Part shown: positions 22,915 to 33,754 of the stretch, in pieces
How the letters are laid out: each line of letters starts with the position of its first letter
How positions within the stretch are numbered: the stretch's first letter is position 1
Origin: Petaurus breviceps papuanus
Taxonomy: Eukaryota; Chordata; Mammalia; Diprotodontia; Petauridae
DNA length: 64,000 nt
Direction: 5' to 3'
NCBI GenBank assembly: GCA_028583685.1
Contig: JAMXIF010000073.1
Span: 3,748,016 to 3,812,015, forward strand
Notes under the pieces: model-generated
What the model was told of the DNA's origin: nothing
Seen by the model: the letters and a program-made list of their open reading frames with translations, nothing else
Database searches by the model: none
Translations under genes and position numbers: made by a program

Positions 22915-23153
22915 TTCAATTGTTTTAGTGTCTGACATTTTGTGACCCCGTTTGAGGTTTTTGTGGCAAAGATACTGGAGTGGTTTGCCATTTCCTTCTT
23001 TCCCTAATTTTAGAGATGAGGAAACTGAGGCAAACAGGGTTAAGTGACTTGCCCAGGGTCACCCAGCTAAGTAAGTGCCTGAGGCTGGATTTGAACTCAG
23101 GCCTTCTTGACTCCAAATGTGACACACTACCCACTGTGCCACGTAGCTTCCCT
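22915..23153 (-). mobile_element. MAR1-type SINE, near full length
   Basis: TTCAATTGTTTTAGTGTCTG, GATACTGGAGTGGTTTGCCA, AGATGAGGAAACTGAGGCAA, CACTGTGCCACGTAGC. Confidence 0.93.
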
Positions 23154-23429
23154 GAACGTCAGTTAATACTTTACCTAAAAAACAGTAACAACAATAGCAA
23201 AACTAGCATTTAAAAAATATTTCTAGTGCTCTATACTCTCGGTGCTTTATAGTCTTTTGGAAACTTCTCAGGACTAATAGTCTCCATCAGGTGTCACTAA
23301 CCCCAATGGGAAGTCTCGTTATCTGATCTGGCATGTCTTCAAGCATCTCTTGCCCTTGTACCACAGCTACTAGGACAAGTGGGTGGGTAGCTCATCTTAC
23401 TCTAGGTAAAAGGCTCATCTTCCTTATTT

Positions 23430-23620
23430 CAAAACTGGCCTCAGACACTTACTAGCTGTGTGACCCTGAGAAAGTCACTTCACCCTGTTTGCCTCAGTTT
23501 CCTCATCTGTAAAATGAACTGTAGAAGGAAATGGTAAACCACTCCAGAATTTTTGCCAAGAAAGCCTCAAATGGGGTCATGAAGAGCCAGGTATGATTGA
23601 AAAACGACTGGACAAAACCA
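23430..23620 (+). mobile_element. MAR1-type SINE, head truncated
   Basis: CTCAGACACTTACTAGCTGT through AAATGGGGTCATGAAGAGCC to a GACTGGACAAAACC tail. Confidence 0.92.
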
Positions 23621-23959
23621 TAGCTACTCTGTGGGAGAGGAACCATAGTCAGTGCTGCCTCTACAGTAGTGAAGGCTATCAGTAACACTTTTGTTAGATT
23701 TTCAGAGACTGACTTGCCCAGTTTCTGCCATTTTGACTATTAGAGGCTAGAGTTGTTCTGGCTAGTTTTTTGAGTTGTTCTCGATTTTTAAATAGAATAA
23801 GTACTGAGAATATGTTTCCTCTGCTTTTGTAGCACAAAGCCAGAATAGCTTTGTTTAATTGATAACTAAGATATTATGGATCAGTGGGGGAAAAATTCAC
23901 TGGTCTTTCTACAATCCTAAGGTCTGAATTTGGTGCCCGGACCTAGCACTCAGCTAATA

Positions 23960-24165
23960 AACTGTTTGATCTTACTTAACCACCCTGTCTTAGTTTCCTC
24001 ACCTTAAAATGGGGATCATAATAATGCTGCTTATGTTTCACTTCACACTTCACAGGGGTATTATGTGAAAATATTTTATATATTTTATTTTATTTCTTAA
24101 ATTCAGCTTGCTTATATTAAGCACCTGCTACTGTGCTAGGTGCTTGAGATTCTTCATATATTTTA
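23960..24165 (+). mobile_element. MIR fragment with adjoining L2 end
   Basis: MIR (TTAGTTTCCTCACCTTAAAA, plus) to about 24070, then a reversed L2 end (TTAAGCACCTGCTACTGTGC) near 24117-24150. Confidence 0.6.
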
Positions 24166-24519
24166 AAGTACTATTATTAATATGTGTGGTTTGCTATTAA
24201 TTATTAAGAGAGAAGCTAGGAAGGAAATCCCCAAGCAGTAAGACAAACACAATACAAGTTTAAGTGATCGATGAGTCCAGAATTGGTTGGGACAATATAG
24301 ACTAGAAAAGTCTTGTATTGTCTCTAATTTCATGAATTGTTAATAGGACAGATTGATAGCAGACACCAATAAAACAGGCTCCCATAGAGCCAAGCAGTTG
24401 GGAAGTTATTCTTAAATCCCTAAACCTTTGATTGGGCCTGAGTTGGAATTAATTAGATGAGAAATGTATTCAATATCATCTCCTTAAAATTCCATTCAAC
24501 TAACCGAATAACCTTTTAC

Positions 24520-24715
24520 AGAGTAATAATAGTAACCCCTAACCTCTCTAGAGCACTTTTCATTTTTTCCCCCCAAGGCACTTTAACATCCATTATCTCA
24601 TCTTCTCTGCTATACCCATGGCAACCCCTTGAAGTAATTAAGGGTGGGTAGCATTCCTGTTTTATGGGTGAAATTGAGCCGCAGAGGGAGATAAGTTAAA
24701 CGCCTAATTTGCTTC
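24520..24715 (-). mobile_element. MIR-type SINE
   Basis: ATCCATTATCTCATCTTCTC and CCTGTTTTATGGGTGAAATT in reversed MIR order. Confidence 0.7.
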
Positions 24716-25289
24716 CCTTTTTACTTTGGCTATCAGGAATTTCAGAGTACATTTATAAATCCTAGAAAAATACCTGGAGACTCGCCATAGCTAGTGAAAA
24801 GAACAGGATGAGGAACACAGACAGGTGTCTGCAATCTTAGCACTTTGCTCTTTCTGCTGATACCAGAGCAGCCTCTTGTTATTGCATAGCATACTTGGAC
24901 CCTGAACAAATTAATGAACTTCCAAGGGGAGTCCAGTGAGCTAGATTTTGATTTATGGCAGAATTCTAGGATGTGATAATTACAGTAATGATTGGTCAAT
25001 AGCTAAAAGCAGTGATGCTAAGGGACCGTCGTGGCTTCTCTTGGACAGGCTAAGGCCGACAAAAGATGGTTAATAATGTTGGAGTACCTATAGAAAGGCA
25101 GGTAAACTGCAATTAGTTTTGCTGAACTCCCTTTTTGTCGATGTTATGTGTGCTTAAGAAATTAGGAAAGGGGCACATGTATTCAGAAATGATTATAATA
25201 CAAAAGAAAAAGATATAAATATAATTGTTTTTCAAAAAATTGACCAGGCTAGACTAAGACTTTTTTTTTTGACATGATTGATAGACTGG
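24716..25289. other. Intronic sequence, no recognised feature
   Basis: Unique sequence before the L3/CR1 fossil. Confidence 0.4.
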
Positions 25290-25437
25290 TATTAAATATC
25301 ATTTACTTAGATTTTAGTAAAATAGTTAACATAGTTTCTAATGATATTGTGTACTAGATTGAGAAATGTGTATTAGAAATAGCAAATAAATAATAAATTT
25401 ACAAATAATAAACCATAAACATAAATAAATAGTAATC

Positions 25438-25640
25438 AAAAGCATTTATTAAGCAGTTAGTGTGCCACAAACTACTTCAAGTTTGGAGATAAAAACAGAA
25501 AAAAAAGCAAGATGATCCCTATTCTCAGGGACTTCACATGGTAATTTTGTTGAGACAGCACATAGAACAGATATAACTAAGTCAGATAGAAACTCCCAGA
25601 AGTGCTAAGGGTATAGCAGTAGGTCAGATTGCAAGGCCCA
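25438..25640 (-). mobile_element. L2 LINE 3' end
   Basis: AAGCATTTATTAAGCAGTTA, then TTCTCAGGGACTTCACATGG, read as the reversed L2 end. Confidence 0.65.
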
Positions 25641-26595
25641 AAGGCCCTTAGTTTATATAAGTAGGTCTGTAATGTTGTTGAGGGACGGAAGAGTGTAAGG
25701 ACAGGTTAGATTCCTAAGGGCTCAAGCTTCTTCTGTCTCACTAGAAAGAACAGACTTGTTGACTTTCATCTAATCCGGGCCTTGTAAGCAGTCAGTCATG
25801 CTAGACTGGGGAAGAAGTTAGGACAGGTCTAGTGATGTGGTCTTCCTTCCACCCCAATCTAGATGTTTTCTGGGTTGACTTAGGGATAGAGGAAGGGACT
25901 AGTGAGGAATACAAGGAAAGAAGATCTCCAAATGGAAGACTTATATGATTAGTGCTTGACTGCTGAACACTATTCTCAGTGATATAGATAAAGGTATATA
26001 TAAGATGCTCTTCAAGCTTGCAGATAACACAGAACTGGGAGGAATAAACACAAATGGCAGAGCCCAAAAGATGTGGAAAGGCAAAATGATGGACTGAATC
26101 TAATAGGATTAAATTTAGTAGTTGTGTACCTAAGTTAAAAAGAAATCAGCCTCAGAGTGCAAGATGACAGTTAGAGACTCAGATTGCAGTTTATCAGGAT
26201 AAGATTTAGAAATTTACGTGAACTTCAAGTTCAAAAATGAACCAACCTGACAGCATCTGAAAACAGTTAGTATGGTCTTCTGCTCCTTTGAGAGAAACAT
26301 TGACTAGGGTTAAGGGAGGTGATTTAAGGAAGGTGATAATCTCACTCTCCTGCATACTGAATGGATGAAATTTGTTCTATTCCTTTCATGTCATTTTTTT
26401 AGCAAAGACATTTGGAAAGCTGTAGAATATTCATAGGAGGTCAGCCTTGATTGTAAAGTATCTAAAGCTTGGGTCATAGTGGAATTGGTTAACTGAATGG
26501 AATTTATTTTGTCTAGAGGAGAAACTTTAAATGATAATTGTCTTCAGATCTTTAATGAATTATCAAATTGAAGGGGATTAGACTTGTTTTGTAAG

Positions 26596-26852
26596 GCATC
26601 TAGGTAGCACAGTGGATAAAACACTGGGCTTGGAATCAGGAAGACAAACCTTCATGAGTTCAAATCCAACCTCAGACACTACTAGTTTTGTGATCCTTAG
26701 TCACTTAACTCTGTTTTCCTTAGCTCCTCATCTGTAAAATGAGCTGGAGAAGGAAATGGCAAACCACTTTGGTATCTTTCCCAAGAAAACCCCAAAATTG
26801 GGTTATGAAGAGTCAGACATGACTGAAATGACTCAACAACAACATATTTGCC
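26596..26852 (+). mobile_element. MAR1-type SINE, full length
   Basis: GGCATCTAGGTAGCACAGTG at the head, GGAGAAGGAAATGGCAAACC, and GAAGAGTCAGACATGACTGA with a CAACAACAAC tail. Confidence 0.95.
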
Positions 26853-27120
26853 CTGCTTAGGCCAAGAGGACAAAACTAGAAATAAGTGAATGGAAGTTTA
26901 TAAGAGACAGAGATTTGTTTGATTTAAGCAGAAGTTTCCCAGTGGGTTAGAACTATCTTAAAAGAGGAACAGACAGTTTTGGGCAAAGAGGGGGTTCCCC
27001 CTTCACCAAAGGTGTTCAAGTAAAGACAAGGTGACATCTTGTTGCTGATGTTGTAGATGGGATTCTTGGTGAGGTCTTGGTTAGGTTAGATGGTCACTAA
27101 CATTCTATGATATGAATCAG

Positions 27121-27685
27121 TTCTGTGGCTGTTGGCTGGCAAGCCATTTGTGTAATTAATAGCAGTATGGACAATGTTATATTTCATTTGCAGTTCAGGA
27201 GCTCTAATACTGTTGAATGCATAGTCAAATAAATATATTTTGTGTTTTTCCCAGAGGTTTATGGGAGGAGGGATTCACAGTTATTTCTCTGGTATTTGGG
27301 GGGGGGGGCATAGGCTTAACCAGTGTGCTACAAAGTAAAATACATCTTCCTGCTCTCCCCTCAAAAAGTGTAAGGCAAATGTCATTTGATCCAGGTTATT
27401 TTCAAAGATTTTTCATTAAAATTAAATGGAAAAGAATTATGGAAAGAACACCAGTAATGAGCTTCCTTAATTTATTGATTTCACTCTTCTATTATCCTCA
27501 GTGTTCTATTCTGGCTAAAATATGCTCTAGCCATTTCAGTTAAATAATGAAGGGTAGCTTATTTGATAATATCCTACTGAAATTTTTACTTAAAACATAG
27601 AGGAAAAAGGAATAAACCCACAATTTTTTTTTTCATTTTGTTTTTTAAATGGTAGGGTATGAGTTCTTGCCTTTGAGAGGCAAGA
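27121..27685. other. Intronic sequence, no recognised feature
   Basis: A G9 run lies near 27299-27308. Open frames are without recognised domains. Confidence 0.4.
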
Positions 27686-27700
27686 AGTATGTCTATTCTT

Positions 27701-27854
27701 TTTTTTTATATAATTTTTTTTTTTTTTTGCTTTTTGGAGGGCAGTTGGGGTTACGTTTTTGTGTGGGTGTTAAGTGTCTGAGGCCGGAACTGAACTCGGG
27801 TCCTCCCGACTCCGGGGCCGGCACTTTACTCACTGCACCACCTAGCCACCCCCC
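27701..27854 (-). mobile_element. WSINE1-like SINE
   Basis: AGTATGTCTATTCTT is duplicated at 27686-27700 and 27855-27869. Poly(T), GAGGGCAGTTGGGGTTACG, GCCGGCACTTTACTCACTGC. Confidence 0.95.
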
Positions 27855-27869
27855 AGTATGTCTATTCTT

Positions 27870-28383
27870 ACTATCCCCTTTTTTAGAGTACCAACCACAT
27901 TCCTGCTTTATAGAGAGTTGACATTTGCTAGACGTTTATTGATTTGACTAAATTTTAAATTTTCTATTTATATATAGTGAAAGAATCATTCCCACCCAAA
28001 AGAGAAGGCAGTAAAGTATTTTTCTTTTTCTTGCTTAATGGATTCTTGGAAAGCTTGAGAAACACATAATGCTACTATATATTTTTCCAGATTATAGATT
28101 GTGCATATACGATTCCTTGAACACATACTAAATAGATAATTGATAAAATGGTATAGAGAATCTTCATCTTGGTTAGTATAAGAGTATTTTATTTACATGA
28201 AGCAAGCTTACGCCAAAACAAATAAGAATTTGCAAGACAGTATTAAAATTGAACAGAAAAAACATACTTTTCTAAAGGAAGGCATGAAGCCACTAAATGT
28301 TAAATAGGGAGTAATATTAACATTCTTTGTGACCTCTCCACTGGATAGCTTTTTTCACCCCAGTATAGTGTGTGTGTGTGTTA
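27870..28383. other. Intronic sequence, no recognised feature
   Basis: AT-rich unique sequence. Confidence 0.4.
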
Positions 28384-28395
28384 GAGACTAATGTT

Positions 28396-28706
28396 TTTTT
28401 TTTAATTTTTTTTTTAAGCAATCGGGGTTAAGTAACTTGCTCAGGGTTACACAGCCAGTTATTTCTGGGTGTGGTGCTGAGTATCTGAGCCCGGATTCGA
28501 CCCAGGTCATCCAGACACTGGAGCTGGTGCTCTTACTCGCTGAGCCACCTGGCTGCCCCTAAGCAATTGGGGTTAAGTAACTTGCTCAAGGTTACATGGC
28601 CAGGTGTTTCTGGGAGGGTGCTAAGTGTTTGAGCCCGGGATTCGATCCCCAGGTCATCCCGACACTGGAGCCGGTGCTGTTACTCGCTGTGCCACCTGGC
28701 CTCCCC
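28396..28706 (-). mobile_element. Dimeric WSINE1-like SINE, locus 1
   Basis: Two head-to-tail monomers (28396-28560 and 28561-28706) share one TSD pair, GAGACTAATGTT (28384-28395, 28707-28718). Only the 3' monomer carries the poly(A) (poly(T) on plus). The junction reads CTGCCCCT|AAGCAATTGG with no A-rich linker. The 5' monomer has the variant ACATGGCCAGGTGTTTCTGG. The same arrangement recurs at 41572-41802. Confidence 0.93.
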
Positions 28707-28879
28707 GAGACTAATGTTCTTGAAGAACAAGTCTGCAGCAAGAAAAATCATTGAATCACTGAATCCCATTCATGTAACTTGAATAGATAATAAGATATGA
28801 GTCAGAATCCTAGCATGAAAAGGTACAGTAATTCTAGGTATAATATAGTGAACTAAAAGTGGTATAAGAAATTAGGGTT

Positions 28880-29028
28880 TGGGATGGCCAGGTGGCTCAG
28901 TGAGTAAGAGCACCGGCTCCAGGGTCGTGATGACCTGGATCAAATCCAGGCTCAAATACTCAGCACAACACCCAGAAATAACTGGCCGTGTTGAGCAAGT
29001 TATTTAACCCCGATTGCTTTAAAAAAAA
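28880..29028 (+). mobile_element. WSINE1-like SINE
   Basis: AATTAGGGTT flanks both sides (28870-28879, 29029-29038). Body GGATGGCCAGGTGGCTCAGT ... ACCCCGATTGCTTT plus poly(A). Confidence 0.93.
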
Positions 29029-29261
29029 AATTAGGGTTAGAATTTTTTTTTCATAGTTAAATGTTTACTGAGGTGGAAATTAGTGGTGTTACATTAATAT
29101 ATTTCCCTTCCCTGCCCTTCACTCATGTAATATCTCTTAGTAGGCAAATCGAGTATTTTTTTTAAAAGCCATGTGCAGTTCTGATTATGAGATCCTGCCT
29201 TTCCAATGACTTTAATGATTCAACTGGAAGTGAAAAAAAAAACAAACTAGTTCTTAGGCAT

Positions 29262-29306
29262 AGAGTCATTCCTGTCAGGATTGTTATGAGGATCAAATAA
29301 GGGTGT

Positions 29307-29356
<50 letters not shown>

Positions 29357-29400
29357 TCTTTAAAGTTCTATAAGTTAGCTGCTTTTGCTATTCTTTTTGT
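29262..29400 (+). mobile_element. MIR 3' part with internal (GT)n
   Basis: GTCAGGATTGTTATGAGGAT and CTATAAGTTAGCTGCTTTTG flank a dinucleotide expansion, so the microsatellite lies inside a MIR. Confidence 0.7.
29303..29356. repeat. (GT)n microsatellite
   Basis: About 25 GT units with one TATG interruption; likely length-variable. Confidence 0.97.
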
Positions 29401-29520
29401 AATAAAATTATAGAATTAGCTTTCTGAATCTAAAAAAAATACACAGCAAATTTGAATATATGGAGGGAAATAAGTATGTTGTTTTAAAACTCTCAGATTA
29501 TCAATCCAGTCACTAATAAT

Positions 29521-29671
29521 TTTTTTTTTAAAGCAGTCAGGTAAGTAACTTGCTCAAGGTTACACGGCCAGTTATTTTTGTGTGGGTGCCGAGTATCTGA
29601 GGCCGGAACCGATCCCAGGTCTCCCGACACTGGGGCCAGCACTCTTACTCACTGCGCCACCTGGCCACCCC
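29521..29671 (-). mobile_element. WSINE1-like SINE
   Basis: Poly(T) then GTAAGTAACTTGCTCAAGGT, GAGGCCGGAACCGATCCCAG, TGCGCCACCTGGCCACCCC. Flanks ACTAATAAT/ATTAATAAA are weakly duplicated. Confidence 0.92.
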
Positions 29672-29754
29672 ATTAATAAACATTTGAAAATTTTCATATG
29701 ATTATATCCTTAATGGTCCCATTGATGAAGACATTCCCTCTAACTGCAACACAT

Positions 29755-29920
29755 AGCTTCAGAAATAATTTTTATTGATGTCTTTTGTTTTTACATCACC
29801 AATATTTCCCAGTCTACCTGTCCCCCTTCTAGAGAGCCATCCCTTACAAAAAGAATTAAAGGGGGTGGGGGAATTGTGTGGGTAACAGTTCAGTAAAGCT
29901 AATTAACACATCTATTTCAC
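29755..29920 (-). mobile_element. Unclassified marsupial interspersed repeat
   Basis: TTTTTATTGATGTCTTTTGT and AGAGAGCCATCCCTTACAAA recall a common marsupial LINE-like repeat. Family uncertain. Confidence 0.45.
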
Positions 29921-30054
29921 ACCTGTAGTTCTGCCCCTCTGAAGAAAAGCCGGGAGAATACCTTCTCATAGCTCTTCTTTGGGACCAAGCTTGGTTGTCA
30001 TTTTACAACAATTTGTTGTTGTTATGGTTTCTTTTTAAAAACATTATTGTGGTC

Positions 30055-30215
30055 CGAGTGTTCTTAACTTTTTTGTGTGTGTCATGGACCTCTTGGCATT
30101 CTGGCAAAGCTTATGAACTCTCCCCCGCCCTCTTAGAATAATATTCTTTAAAAGCATAAAATAAAATGCATAGATTTACAGAGGAAACCAGTTGCATCCA
30201 GATGGAGTTATTAAA
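30055..30215 (+). mobile_element. hAT-type MITE (GTTCTTAACC family), copy 2
   Basis: GTGTTCTTAACTTTTTTGTG, CATGGACCTCTTGGCATTCT and AAAAGCATAAAATAAAATGC parallel 5655-5838. The right terminus is lost. Confidence 0.7.
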
Positions 30216-30402
30216 ATTGGCTTCGCACACAAAAAGTCTTTGCGGAGAATGGGCTCACACTATAAAGCACAGAAGTATGTGCCTCATAAACACACATGTA
30301 AAGAAAGGGTAACTCAGAATTTCTGGTTCTCAAAAACCCTTTTCTGTCTTTGGAGCCTCATTATGAAGTTCTACTTAAGTGTACCTTTCTACTGATCTCT
30401 AA

Positions 30403-30765
30403 TGGTTTGCATCTTTGTTGAGTCTATAGCTATGGTGTCTTTTCTGATATGAGACCACTTTCAATAATGATGATGATGATGATGGTGTTTGTATCTCTGT
30501 AGAGTCTATCACTAGGGTATCTTTTTTGGTGTTAGAGGCCACTTTCTTATAATAATGATAATGTTTGGGCCTCTGTAGAATCTATGGCCAGGATGTCTCT
30601 TTGGTAGAAGAGGCAACTCCTTTTCTTCCTCCTCCTCCTCCTCTTCTTCATCATGATAAAACATAATAACAGTGTTTGTGCCTCTGTCGACTGTATAGTC
30701 AAGATGTGTTTTTTGGTATAAGAGAACATTCTCTGTAATGATAATGATGATGGTAATGATGACAG
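30403..30765. repeat. Degenerate minisatellite, four units of about 80-110 bp
   Basis: Each unit reads roughly TGTTTGTGCCTCTGT-AGTCTAT, then GGTGTCTTTTTTGGT, then a CCACTTTC-like block and an ATAATGATGATG tail. Units start near 30403, 30483, 30562 and 30673. Unit 3 is lengthened by a CTTCCTCCTCCTCC tract. The unit is not a known TE to me. Confidence 0.85.
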
Positions 30766-31160
30766 CATTTTATAGCACTTTCAGATTTATACTGTGCTTT
30801 TTATTTTTATTTTTTTGCCTTTTGGAGGGCAGTTGGGGTTAAGTAACTTGCCTAAGGTTACACGGCTAGTTTTTTTGTGTGGGTGTTAAGTGTCTGAGGC
30901 GGGAACCAAACTGGGTCCTCCTGACTCCGGGGCGGGCGCTTTACTCACTGCACCACCTAGCTGCCCCTATACTGTCCTTTTTAAATATCATTAAACAAAT
31001 CTGGGAGAGATAGGTGATATTATATCTCCACTTTATAGGTGAGGGAACTGAGGGAGACAGATATTAGGTCACTTGCTAGTAAGTATCTGAGGCCAGATCT
31101 GAGTGTGGGTCTTTCTGACTCCAGATTTCTTTTTCTATCTACTGTACCACCTCTGGCTTC
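30755..31160 (-). mobile_element. MIR-type SINE split by a WSINE
   Basis: ATTTTATAGCACTTTCAGAT (left) and TCCACTTTATAGGTGAGGGA ... CTACTGTACCACCTCTGG (right) join across the inserted WSINE. Confidence 0.85.
30802..30967 (-). mobile_element. WSINE1-like SINE in MIR
   Basis: TATACTGTGCTTTT/TATACTGTCCTTTT duplicated at 30788-30801 and 30968-30981. Body GGAGGGCAGTTGGGGTTAAG to CACCACCTAGCTGCCCC. Confidence 0.95.
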
Positions 31161-31519
31161 CTGAAGCTGCTTCCTCCCTTGGGTAGCTATCTCTCTCATC
31201 CTTCCGCTAAATATGCCATTACTCATTCCGACAGTCCAGTAAAGTAACGTGATGGTAGGAAGAAGACAACAATTGGGTCACTCCTTACAGCCTCTGTGCT
31301 GTCCTCTGGTACCACCCGAAAGGACCCATCTTCTCAAGGGATTCCTCAGCCTGGAACCTGCAGTTCTCCGGGTCTGCTGAATGAGGGATCTGTGTATCTC
31401 TGCTGAAATTCCCTCCGTTCATTTAAAGCTCTCAGACACAGTAGTTGATCACCTCTGTTCCGTTCGTCATCCAGTCATAAAGGAGTCATAGTATCCTCCA
31501 CCACATTGTTTACAGTGAC
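31161..31519. other. Intronic sequence, no recognised feature
   Basis: Less AT-rich unique sequence with several CpGs. No gene recognised. Confidence 0.4.
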
Positions 31520-31714
31520 CAGACTTGGTGAACCTGCAGCCTCGAGGCCACATGTGGCCCTCTAGGACCTCAAATGCAGCCCTTTGACTAATTCAAACTT
31601 CATAGAACAGATCTTCTTAATAAAAGGATTTGTTCTGTAAAATTTGGACTCAGTCAAAAGGCTACACCCAAGGACCTAGGGCCTTGAGGCCACAGGGAAC
31701 GTTCCCCACCCCTG
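31520..31714. mobile_element. Palindromic hAT-type MITE
   Basis: Left arm AACCTGCAGCCTCGAGGCCA ... CTTTGACTAATTCAAACTTC mirrors the right arm GGACTCAGTCAAAAGG ... GAACGTTCCCCACCCCTG. The element can fold into one long hairpin around TTAATAAAAGGATT. A right half of the same family lies at 40325-40440. Confidence 0.8.
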
Positions 31715-32869
31715 AACACACTGTAACCGAATTTAACCTGAAGTGACCCGGGAAACTTCCTCTTTTATATCGGAAAAAAACTATGCATGATTGTAGGTAC
31801 CAGGAAAAGAACCAGTTAAAAGGGAAAGATAGAAAGCTAGGGAATAATTGAGGGAGGAAGGTGCCACAAGAAGGAAGGCTTGGACACTATGAAAAGCCCA
31901 AGGGAAAGGTTGAGGCTGGAGGCAAGGACGAGAGCACCCATACGAGTAGCCTTTTTGAGATGGGAGGACAGATAAGTGCTTTGTCAGAAATGGTAAGAAC
32001 ATGTTGTGGAATATGTGAAATCGGGAAGTTCTGGAGACTTAAAACGATGACGTTGTCATTGTAGAATCCAGTTCTACAAACATTTATTTTTGTGTCCAGA
32101 GCGTTCTTCTCGGCCCAGAGAGCAGTATTCTGTGGTCTCTAATGAGACATTCTCCATCTGATAAGGCAGAAATTGAGGCAGTGTTTTTAAGTACACTGAT
32201 TGTTTTTGTTTTGCTTTATTTTGTTTAATTAGAAAAATATCTCTATAAAAAATATAAGCATGACAGTTTTTAGGTCTGTGAAAGAAAGGTGTAGCATTCA
32301 CTAAAGCAAACTTGTTTTCTGTAACTATCTTCATTGTGAGAAGGTAAACAATGCTGTAACTAATTTCTTTTGTAGGATAGTAGAGTTAGAAGGAACCTGA
32401 ATGAATTGGATTTAGAAGGAGTACTAATGGACAGAAGTCCGCCAGATAGTTTCTCCCAAAATCTGTATGTAGGCATTCTCAGTGTTGACTGTAGACAGAT
32501 GTTTGTGTACTTTTCATTTAATGATAGAGAGTTGTGGAAAGACTGCAGATGGCTAAGGGGTGGGGGTGATGGTCCATGTGGGCACACTCAGTGTAAATTT
32601 AGTTAACTGGCAGAATTTCTGTAGCACTAAGGATTTTAGGAAATTCTTTGAAAGACTGGGTTAATATGAACATTTTTTTTTACATTTTTTGCTCCTTATC
32701 TCTTTTATAAGTTTTCCAATTTTACTGTAAACCATGAATAACCAGAATAAAAGGAGGTCCAGTATTGACTATGTCATAATTCATTTGCACATTATAACAT
32801 AAGAAGTTCATTACATATTAATATGTTCAGGAAATATTTTTAAATTATTTTAATAGTAAATATGTCATT
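31715..32869. other. Unique intronic block
   Basis: Open frames on both strands have no recognised domains. A MIR-like patch near 32375-32400 is too weak to call. Confidence 0.4.
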
Positions 32870-33104
32870 AGAGACAGTATATTATAGTGATAGAGTATTG
32901 ACCTTAATGCCAAGGAGACCTGGGTTCAAGTCCTGCCTCTGGCATGTTCTGGTTGTGTGACTCTAAGCAAGTAGGTCTCTTAGCCTCTCGGGGCTCTGGG
33001 CAATTCTCCAAGACCAATAGTTACAAAGTAGGTACTGACCTGTACTTGAATGTTGAAGGAATTTCCTGACTCAGGAGTTTCCTGTGCCAATGAAACCAAT
33101 GAAA
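32870..33104 (+). mobile_element. THER2/MIR-like marsupial SINE
   Basis: GAGACCTGGGTTCAAGTCCT, GTAGGTCTCTTAGCCTCTCG, then AGGAATTTCCTGACTCAGGA and CCAATGAAACCAATGAAAT: the same family as 13480-13690, opposite strand. Confidence 0.7.
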
Positions 33105-33375
33105 TGAGGCAGCTGGATGGTGAGTGCTGGTCCTGGAGTCTGGAAGACTCATTCATCTTCCTGAGTTCAAATCTGGTCTCAGACACTTACTATGTGACCT
33201 CTGACCAAGTCATTTAACTAACCTTTGCCTGCCTCAGTTTTCTTATCTCTAAAATAGCACCTACCTCCTAGGGTTATTGTGAGTTTCAAAGGAGATAATT
33301 ATTTCAAAGCACTTAGCACAGTTGCCTGGCATATTTAAATGCTATATAAATGTTAGCTATTATTATGATCACAGG
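33105..33375 (+). mobile_element. MIR/THER1-type SINE, full length
   Basis: AGGCAGCTGGATGGTGAGTG to GCTATATAAATGTTAGCTAT, directly abutting the preceding SINE. Confidence 0.9.
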
Positions 33376-33469
33376 TCCAGTGCCTGTATTTATATATATG
33401 CATGCCAGTTTAATTGGGGGTTAATATCTGCATCTTTGATTTGATCAGTGTAAAGAACTCCTGGTTTGG

Positions 33470-33650
33470 AAACTTCCTTCACTGATACACATTTGTAGCT
33501 AGTCCACAACCTAAAATCTTAATTTGTTATCCAGGACACCATGACTTGTCTGTGGTCACACAGCTAATACATGTCAGAGGCAGGGATTGCACCCATGTTT
33601 TTCTAACTTCAAGATTGCCTCTCTGTCCCCATGGTGCCCCAGCAAATTGT
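33470..33650 (-). mobile_element. THER2/MIR-like SINE
   Basis: TTGTCTGTGGTCACACAGCT and GGCAGGGATTGCACCCATGT in reversed order. Confidence 0.65.
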
Positions 33651-33754
33651 AATAAGCTCCCAGAAAGAATGACACTAATAAGATATCTTCTATCATTAAA
33701 CCAGATTTACACTGATGGTGCCTATCTCACTCCTCAGCCATTGTGTGACTGACA

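Larger units (their letters stand above)
25290..27120 (+). mobile_element. L3/CR1-type LINE fossil with reverse-transcriptase remnant
   Basis: TTAGATTTTAGTAAAATAGT (about 25310) corresponds to the D-F-S-K-A-F-type RT block of CR1 LINEs. Bases 26007-26040 encode LFKLADNTELGG, an altered form of the F-A-D-D-T-K-L catalytic region. The 3' end near 27085-27115 has the TTAGATGGTCACTAACATTC-style L3 tail. It is heavily decayed and interrupted by L2 (25438-25640) and MAR1 (26596-26852). Confidence 0.75.

Noticed and set aside
30403-30765. A coding tandem-repeat protein
   Set aside because: Units differ in length by non-multiples of three and contain stops in all frames.
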